Source of the DNA: Paludibacteraceae bacterium
Lineage (GTDB): Bacteria > Bacteroidota > Bacteroidia > Bacteroidales > Paludibacteraceae
DNA: 64,000 nucleotides
Assembly: GCA_017649925.1 (NCBI GenBank)
Contig: JAGCFX010000070.1
Span: 1-64,000, forward strand
Direction: 5' to 3'
Each line of letters opens with the position of its first letter. Position 1 is the stretch's first letter. The notes under the pieces are model-generated. The model did not search any database. It was not told the origin of the DNA and was given only the letters and a program-made list of their open reading frames with translations. This document shows positions 58,212 through 64,000 of this stretch, piece by piece. The position numbers and the translations under genes were made by a program.

Positions 58212-60958
58212 TGGAGACATTCTTGCAACAGACAGCGCGTGCCATCGTCGATTCGATGGAATGGCAGCAGTTAAGCCGCACTACATTAGTGCTGCCGTCT
58301 CATCGTGCGGGATTGGTGCTGAAGAACGAAATCATGCGTCTTCAGCAGGAACGTCATGCGCAAGCTATATGGGCTCCGCAAGTACAAACACTCACGCAAT
58401 TGCAAGATGCATTGAGTCCCTTATACCCTGAAGATGAACTGTTTACCATCGTACGGCTATACCACCACTATAGGAATTTCAATACGGAAGATAAGGACTT
58501 GCTGCCGCTCGATATGTTCTATGGCTGGGGACGGCAAATGTTGGCGGATTTCACGAATGTAGATGCGTCTATGCCGGCTGAACAGGTACCGAATTTCTTT
58601 GAGAATACTATTGCGGCGCACGAACTGGAACAATGGCAATTGGACGATGAAGTCAAAGAGCGGTTGACATCGTTGATAGGTACCAATGACCATTCTTCGG
58701 CTTTCAACGACTCCGTCAAGAAGCAATATGAGCATCTCTGGCAGCAGTTGTATGATCTATATACGGCGCTGCGCGAGGAAATGACGGCAGAGCAGAAAGG
58801 GTACACCGGTTTACGGCAACGGGCAGTAATAGAGCATTGGGAGGATTCGTATGTGCAAGAGCAAATTGCCGGGCGGACATTCGTTTTCGTAGGTTTTAAT
58901 TACCTGTTGCCGGTGGAACGAGAACTGATGGAGCGGCTGCGTGATGCCGGTCAAGCGCAGTTCTATTGGGACTATGTAGCGAACTTTGAAACCAATGAAA
59001 AAGCCTTCTCCTTTGCGCAGAAGAATGCCGGCATATTAGGTAATTCCTTGCCTCCTCAGTCGTGGACTGCTCCGCGGGAAGTGACCGTCATGGCATGTGT
59101 CTCACGCGAAGCGCAGGCGCAATATGTGCACCGCTGGTTGAAAGAGAACTATACGGCGAAAGGGCAAAAAGTAGGCGTTGTGATCTGTGACGAGACGATG
59201 TTAGAGCCGGTCATCTATACCTTACCTTCCATCATTTTGCCCGGTGAAACCGAACCAATTGACGTCAATATTACCAAAGGTTTCCCGCTCCGTAATACGG
59301 CTGTCTTTGCACGTGTGATGACATGGCTGAGTGATAGAGCCCGCGGTAAAGCAGAGGATGTTGTCTCTCCGGAGATAATTGACCAATTGGTGGCAGAAGT
59401 GCTGAATGAAGTACAGGGTGACGATGAACAAAGTACCAACAAACTCAATTGGCAGGAATTGCTGCTCTTAGAGTCTGAATATCAGGTACGTAAGGTGGTG
59501 AACAAGATGCGCCTATTAATTACCAACGGACTGGACGATGTGCCGTTTACGCTTAAGTTATTGCGCTTATTGATGCGTCGTACTATGGAGAGCGTAACGA
59601 TGCCTTTCCATGGCGAGCCTGTAACGGATGTGCAAGTGATGGGTGTATTGGAAACGCGACTCCTGGACTTCGATAAACTACTATTACTCAATGTGGAAGA
59701 GGGCGTGTTGCCGCAAAGGCAGCCGGACATCAGTTTTATTCCGTTCTATCTGCGCAAGACCTACCACATGCAGACGTCTGATGAACGGGCAACGGTTTAT
59801 GCGTATAACTTCTTCCGTTTATTGAGCAGAGCCGCTCATTCTACGTTACTCTACGCGACAGCAGACACGGCGGAAGGAGGAAAAGGCATGTCCCGCTTTA
59901 TCATGCAGATGCTCTATTCCGCCGAATTCAACGTACAAAAAGCAGCATTGCAAGAACCGAGCGTTTTGGAGTTTTTGGACTCCGAGCATATGACGTATAT
60001 TGCCCCGCAAAAACGACTGGACCACTTGTCTCCCAGCGCATTAAATACCTTCATTACCTGCCCGCGCAGCTTCTATCTGCAATATATTTTGGGCTTGCGA
60101 CCGGATGAGGAAGAAGACGTACTGTTTGCGCCGAATACGATGGGATCGTTTGTCCATCATGCGATGGAGTTTATCTATATGCATTACTTGCATTGCGATA
60201 ATGAGCATCCTGTGCGTATCAACCCCGATGAAATCGAAGCAATTCGGACGGATGAAGAAAAGATGCAAAAGGCTTTGGAGGCAGCATACCAGGCGATGAA
60301 TAAAGAATATGCAAAAGATCACCCCGAAGATCCGGAGCACTATATTCCTGAGACTCATGTCGGTGAAAATGTGATCATTAAGGGGTATGTAAGCAATATT
60401 CTGGAACGGGATAGAGAGGATGCCAAAGTGGGGCTGCAAGTATGGTTGTTAGAGCAGAAGCGATACTTCCGCCTAACGATAGAAGGAGTAGGGGAAGTGC
60501 AGTTAGGAGGCGTCATTGACAGACTGGATATATACGGTGAACAAGGAAACGAGAAATTACGCGTAGTGGATTATAAATCAGGAGGATATAATGATACTAC
60601 GCATGCCAAGAAAATGTCCGCGACATGGGAAGATATTATGGAGAGTGAGCACAAAGGATATGTCCGGCAGACCTTGATTTATAGCCAGGCAGTGTCACTC
60701 GCCGAGGGCAAAGACAAGCCCATTGAACCGAACCTCTATTTCTGTCGACGCAAGTTGACGGAAATCGTCACAACGATTGATGTGGAGAATGAGACAGTGC
60801 GGGACTACAACACTATTCAAAAACCGTTTATAGAAGCTTTGCAGGCTAAGGTACAACAAGTGCTGACGGCAACGGAGTTCCCGCAATGCGAGGAAGGCAC
60901 ATGTCCTTCTTTCTGCCCGTTCTTCAGGCTATGCGGTCGTAAGTCTACAGATTATTGA
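58211..60958 (+). CDS. AddB-type PD-(D/E)XK nuclease protein
   Basis: A 915-residue partner of the preceding helicase. The helicase-like N-terminal part lacks an intact Walker A but has LVLPSHRAGLVLKNEI and LLLLNVEEGVLPQ. The C-terminal nuclease domain has LRVVDYKSGGY and four Cys positions (FITCPRSFY and CEEGTCPSFCPFFRLC) that fit the AddB 4Fe-4S cluster. The pair most likely acts as the main double-strand-break resection enzyme. Its 3' end overlaps mtaB on the other strand by 14 nt. It could start at GTG 58208. Confidence 0.88.
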   Translation: METFLQQTARAIVDSMEWQQLSRTTLVLPSHRAGLVLKNEIMRLQQERHAQAIWAPQVQTLTQLQDALSPLYPEDELFTIVRLYHHYRNFNTEDKDLLPLDMFYGWGRQMLADFTNVDASMPAEQVPNFFENTIAAHELEQWQLDDEVKERLTSLIGTNDHSSAFNDSVKKQYEHLWQQLYDLYTALREEMTAEQKGYTGLRQRAVIEHWEDSYVQEQIAGRTFVFVGFNYLLPVERELMERLRDAGQAQFYWDYVANFETNEKAFSFAQKNAGILGNSLPPQSWTAPREVTVMACVSREAQAQYVHRWLKENYTAKGQKVGVVICDETMLEPVIYTLPSIILPGETEPIDVNITKGFPLRNTAVFARVMTWLSDRARGKAEDVVSPEIIDQLVAEVLNEVQGDDEQSTNKLNWQELLLLESEYQVRKVVNKMRLLITNGLDDVPFTLKLLRLLMRRTMESVTMPFHGEPVTDVQVMGVLETRLLDFDKLLLLNVEEGVLPQRQPDISFIPFYLRKTYHMQTSDERATVYAYNFFRLLSRAAHSTLLYATADTAEGGKGMSRFIMQMLYSAEFNVQKAALQEPSVLEFLDSEHMTYIAPQKRLDHLSPSALNTFITCPRSFYLQYILGLRPDEEEDVLFAPNTMGSFVHHAMEFIYMHYLHCDNEHPVRINPDEIEAIRTDEEKMQKALEAAYQAMNKEYAKDHPEDPEHYIPETHVGENVIIKGYVSNILERDREDAKVGLQVWLLEQKRYFRLTIEGVGEVQLGGVIDRLDIYGEQGNEKLRVVDYKSGGYNDTTHAKKMSATWEDIMESEHKGYVRQTLIYSQAVSLAEGKDKPIEPNLYFCRRKLTEIVTTIDVENETVRDYNTIQKPFIEALQAKVQQVLTATEFPQCEEGTCPSFCPFFRLCGRKSTDY

Positions 60959-62210
60959 TGATTATTTGCTCGAACGTGTTGATCTTGTCTTTGTCATAAG
61001 GACAAGATACTTTGACGTAGTTCTCCGTAAAGCCGAACATGCGTCCTTCCACTTTCTTAGCTTCCCATAGAACAGTTGCTTTGTGACCTTGTTGGGAGCG
61101 ATAGAACTCTTCGGTCTTACGTGCGCTGATGGCGTGTAACTGCTTGCTGCGACGTTCCCGTTCCTTTTGCGGCACAACTGTCAAATCCATCTCCAACATA
61201 CGTGTATTGGCGCGTTCTGAATACGTGAACACATGCAACTGGCTGACCGGCAAAGACTCGATGAAATCGACATATTCCGCCCAGCATTCGGCTGTCTCGC
61301 CGCGCACTCCTACCATACAATCGACGCCGATAAAAGCATCGGGCATCACGGACTTGATATGCGCTACACGTTCTGCAAAGAGTTCGCGCGTATAGCGCCG
61401 TCCCATGATCTTGAGAACGGTATTACTTCCGCTCTGCAGAGGAATATGAAAATGCGGTGCGAAATGTTTGCTATTAGCCACAAAGTCAATAATTTCATCA
61501 CTCAATAAGTTTGGCTCACAACTGGAAATACGGATACGGAAAGTGCCATCAATGGCGTCCAACGCACGCAATAAATCAATGAACGTCTCATTCGTTGAAC
61601 GCCCGAAGTCACCAATGTTCACGCCGCTCAAGATGAGTTCTTTGGCTCCTCCTTCAATGGCTTCTTTGGCTTGCAAAACAATCGTTGAAATCGAAGGATT
61701 GCGACTTTTACCGCGAGCGAGAGGAATGGTACAATAAGAGCAGAAATAATTACATCCGTCCTGTACTTTCAAGAAACAACGTGTACGGTCATCCTTGCTG
61801 TAGGCCCCGTAGAAATCATCTATCTCACGGATAGCAGAGGTGTAGACTTTTGATTTTTGTCCTGCAATGCTTGTTTCCAGTTGGTCAATAAATGCCGGCA
61901 AACTGAATTTCTCGTTTTGACCCAATACATAATCCACCCCTTCCATATGAGCGATCTCATTGGGTTTGAGTTGCGCGTAACAGCCTGTTACTATGATGAT
62001 TGCATTTGGATTCTGCCTCCGGATACGATGAATCATTTGACGGTCTTTATGATCGGCAGCATCGGTAACGGTACATGTGTTGATAATGCATATATCCGCT
62101 TCTTCACCGTTCTTTGCGCGCATGTGCCCGCGTTCCAATAACGCTTTTCCCAACGCACTGGACTCCGCAAAGTTCAGCTTGCAACCTAATGTAGTAAACG
62201 CGATTTTCAT
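60945..62210 (-). CDS. mtaB: tRNA t6A37 methylthiotransferase MtaB
   Basis: Radical-SAM enzyme that makes ms2t6A at position 37 of tRNAs reading ANN codons. The 421 residues show the UPF0004 N-terminal domain (TLGCKLNFAESSALGK, INTCTVTDAADHKDRQ, VTGCYAQL, with three cluster Cys), the radical-SAM motif CNYFCSYCTIPLARG and a short TRAM-like C-terminus. LKVQDGCNYFC separates it from MiaB and RimO. It shares one base with the start/stop of the Omp28 gene upstream. Confidence 0.94.
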   Translation of the reverse strand: MKIAFTTLGCKLNFAESSALGKALLERGHMRAKNGEEADICIINTCTVTDAADHKDRQMIHRIRRQNPNAIIIVTGCYAQLKPNEIAHMEGVDYVLGQNEKFSLPAFIDQLETSIAGQKSKVYTSAIREIDDFYGAYSKDDRTRCFLKVQDGCNYFCSYCTIPLARGKSRNPSISTIVLQAKEAIEGGAKELILSGVNIGDFGRSTNETFIDLLRALDAIDGTFRIRISSCEPNLLSDEIIDFVANSKHFAPHFHIPLQSGSNTVLKIMGRRYTRELFAERVAHIKSVMPDAFIGVDCMVGVRGETAECWAEYVDFIESLPVSQLHVFTYSERANTRMLEMDLTVVPQKERERRSKQLHAISARKTEEFYRSQQGHKATVLWEAKKVEGRMFGFTENYVKVSCPYDKDKINTFEQIIINNL

Positions 62211-63607
62211 TATTGGCAGAATACTGCTTGTCTCGGGAATTTCTTAGGTGCTTTAGCCGGTGCGGATGCACGACCTTTGTTCACGATAGGTGTTTTTCCT
62301 ATCATGTGAATAGGAGCGCCGTTGCGCGCGTGACCTACCACTTCCCATCCTTCTGCAGTAATGGTTAATGTGCCATCAGCGATGAGCCACTGCGCGGAAG
62401 GAACCAGATAACCTTGGTTAAAATAGGACTGGCTTGTATAATAGAGTGTGCTACCACCGATATACACCTCTTCGTCATCTCTGAAGCCGGCATACGCCGT
62501 TCCCGGTTGTTCGCTGAGGTTGAGTTCATACGTTCCGGCAGGAATGTCAGTCTCGCTTGGTGTTGTAAACAGACAGAGGACGGCATAACGCACGCACTTG
62601 GTCTTATCAACGGTTATAACATCATCGGCATTGGTGGCATATATTTCCCAATAGTTAATACCCAAATCGCTGTAGGTCATATACATAGCCTGTGCACTAC
62701 GCAAAGTATCCGCTTCCTCTCCGGAGTAATCCGATGGACCTTTGGCAGCATCCGGTTCCGGATAAAAGTCCGAAACAGGAACGGCTTTGATACCTCCGTG
62801 TAGAATATCTGCTCCTCCTTTTGTTTCGGGCACAACGGGGCGTTGTTCCGCTTGCACAACAGGTTTAAACTCCTCGCTGATAAATGCAACTACCATACAA
62901 TTCTCAGGAACCCATTCTTCCTTCAAGGTCAGACTATAGTCCGCGCTGTATTTTTCTTTATTTACCGTTATTGCATCTCCTTTTGCCTCCGACAAGAATG
63001 CACGCACAGCGTTCGTATGGCGGAACTCTTCCCAGCCTTCGTATGTATTGTAATAATCGGCCTGGGTATTAATCATTCCTGACTCTTTAACTAAAACGGT
63101 CAGAAAGAGGTTAGGGTAGTCTTCTTTTTTGATTTTTCCGGAGATGTGCACTTTAAGCTCACGCGATGAAGCATCATAGGTGTTGGCAATGTTCAGGGAA
63201 GCATAAGTGGTGGTTTCAAACTGCGCCTTATTCGTTTCCGGCAAATACGCCGGATGGAATACAGTGCCTTTCCCGTCACCATAATTCACCTGAGTACGGT
63301 TGATGGCCATAGAAGGAGCACCGCTTACCTTCAGCGCGGATGTAATTGTTTTGCTGCCACTTACGGAGAACTTGTCAACTTGATAGCCATAATGATGGAG
63401 GATCACTATCCAGTTCGAGTCATTGCCGATAAAAGAGTGAATACAATCCATTCCATACGGGCAATAGCCGCATGTTTGGCCAGTAAACTCTTCAATAAGG
63501 TTCTTTTTGGGGAACTCCGTTTCTTCCGGTTCGTTGTTACGCTCGCAGGCAGTGAAAGTCAAGCCACTGATACATGCGAGAAGGAAATAAGCAAAATAGC
63601 GTTTCAT
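62210..63607 (-). CDS. Omp28-type outer-membrane lipoprotein with thioredoxin-like motif
   Basis: A 465-residue lipoprotein: signal peptide with lipobox TFTAC (Cys20), then LIEEFTGQTCGYCPYGMDCIHSF, a thioredoxin-like CxxC, and YGDGKGTVFHPAYLP. This is the Omp28-related family of P. gingivalis and relatives. A role in adhesion has been proposed for Omp28; a redox role follows from the CxxC only. The last 40 residues are basic and Ala/Pro-rich (GRASAPAKAPKKFPRQ). Its stop overlaps the mtaB start by 1 nt. Confidence 0.88.
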   Translation of the reverse strand: MKRYFAYFLLACISGLTFTACERNNEPEETEFPKKNLIEEFTGQTCGYCPYGMDCIHSFIGNDSNWIVILHHYGYQVDKFSVSGSKTITSALKVSGAPSMAINRTQVNYGDGKGTVFHPAYLPETNKAQFETTTYASLNIANTYDASSRELKVHISGKIKKEDYPNLFLTVLVKESGMINTQADYYNTYEGWEEFRHTNAVRAFLSEAKGDAITVNKEKYSADYSLTLKEEWVPENCMVVAFISEEFKPVVQAEQRPVVPETKGGADILHGGIKAVPVSDFYPEPDAAKGPSDYSGEEADTLRSAQAMYMTYSDLGINYWEIYATNADDVITVDKTKCVRYAVLCLFTTPSETDIPAGTYELNLSEQPGTAYAGFRDDEEVYIGGSTLYYTSQSYFNQGYLVPSAQWLIADGTLTITAEGWEVVGHARNGAPIHMIGKTPIVNKGRASAPAKAPKKFPRQAVFCQ

Positions 63608-63615
63608 ATGAATGA

Positions 63616-63999
63616 TTATTTAATGATTATTCCGTTAGGGGTATATGTTTTATTGTTTTGTTGAATCAACAGTTGTCCGTTTTGTAGGATTTTCGTTGCG
63701 CGTGTTTGCAGAGGTGTGGTCTCAATCGCTTGTGCGGAATAGTTGTAATGCACAGTAATTGTCTGCGCAGCAATGCCGTCATCGAAACGATAGGTGATGG
63801 TTTCGTTAGAACCGGCGATCGGCGTATAATGGCTATACCACGAGGCTAAACCATTCGGCGTAAAATGCAGGATTTCAGATGTTTCGCCATTGCCGGCTAT
63901 ACATTGTCCCGCGCAACAGAATTCATCGTTCAGACCTTTTGCAGAGCGCGTGATAGTTACCATGAGCGGTTCATTGCAAAGCAATGTGCCTTCCATATT
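63616..63999 (-). CDS. Secreted protein, C-terminal part (partial, runs off the window)
   Basis: The frame is open to the window edge; the ATG at 63996 need not be the start. The visible 127 residues are strand-rich (YRFDDGIAAQTITVHYN) and end TRATKILQNGQLLIQQNNKTY then TPNGIIIK, a Por-like tail of the same kind as in the 28 kb protein. It lies 8 nt upstream of the Omp28-type gene, so they form an operon and may both be surface-exposed. Its N-terminal domains are not seen. Confidence 0.75.
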   Translation of the reverse strand, partial: NMEGTLLCNEPLMVTITRSAKGLNDEFCCAGQCIAGNGETSEILHFTPNGLASWYSHYTPIAGSNETITYRFDDGIAAQTITVHYNYSAQAIETTPLQTRATKILQNGQLLIQQNNKTYTPNGIIIK

Positions 64000-64000
64000 C

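Overview
The window is a gene-dense chromosome segment from a member of Bacteroidota, most likely order Bacteroidales. The evidence is promoters of the Bacteroidota type (TTG, about 20 nt, then TAnnTTTG) rather than TTGACA/TATAAT, no clear Shine-Dalgarno sequences, the type IX secretion genes porU and porV, Por-like C-terminal tails, an Omp28-type lipoprotein, DUF4296, PD40-OmpA domains, and the order gyrA-TPR-ruvX-def. I cannot name the genus.

Layout. 1-9 kb (+): 3' end of gyrA, a periplasmic TPR protein, ruvX, def, mntP, a DUF3109 protein, cinA, an unusual transporter fused to a PD40-OmpA tail, and a CDF metal transporter, mostly with overlapping stops and starts. 9.1-13.6 kb (+): TPR membrane protein, ribH, aspartokinase, YitT protein, nucleotidyltransferase. 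13.6-23.6 kb (+): a surface-glycan locus (manA, sugar-phosphate transferase, ATP-grasp, GT2, NeuD-like acyltransferase, two SMR half-transporters, wecE, two polytopic membrane proteins). 23.6-27.1 kb: holA (+) convergent with DUF4296-lspA-metK (-); metK has a leader that looks like a SAM-II riboswitch followed by a terminator. 27.1-30 kb is accessory: a DUF4160/DUF2442 pair, a secreted tail-bearing protein, a small conserved protein, and an 11-bp-period repeat array with a palindrome. 29.8-34.3 kb (+): TPM/LemA pair, DUF349 protein, FtsE-like ATPase, SufE, AroK. 34.3-45.2 kb (-): ispF, porV, porU and an eroded FAH-family gene, then der, slyD and lptD.

45.2-49.5 kb is the most unusual part. 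Its visibly AT-rich three-gene operon encodes a HAD phosphatase of the RNA-repair (SAK) type and two PD-(D/E)XK nuclease-like proteins. The genes are 1-4 nt apart, behind a roughly 200-nt leader with two crossing inverted repeats, one of which covers the start codon. Downstream are a relic of a secreted-protein tail, a second 11-bp-period array with the same kind of palindrome, an unknown secreted protein and a candidate small RNA. I infer a defence or RNA-repair island; no experiment or search supports that here. 49.6-64 kb returns to housekeeping: AraC regulator, hpf, gcvP, a second YitT protein, tRNA-Ser(CGA), an AddAB-type helicase-nuclease, mtaB and an Omp28-type lipoprotein; the last gene runs off the window.

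Two further signals stand out. At least ten promoters share not only the -33 and -7 boxes but also the spacer (CATATxTC followed by an A-tract). A palindromic repeat occurs both between genes and in frame inside the FAH-family gene.
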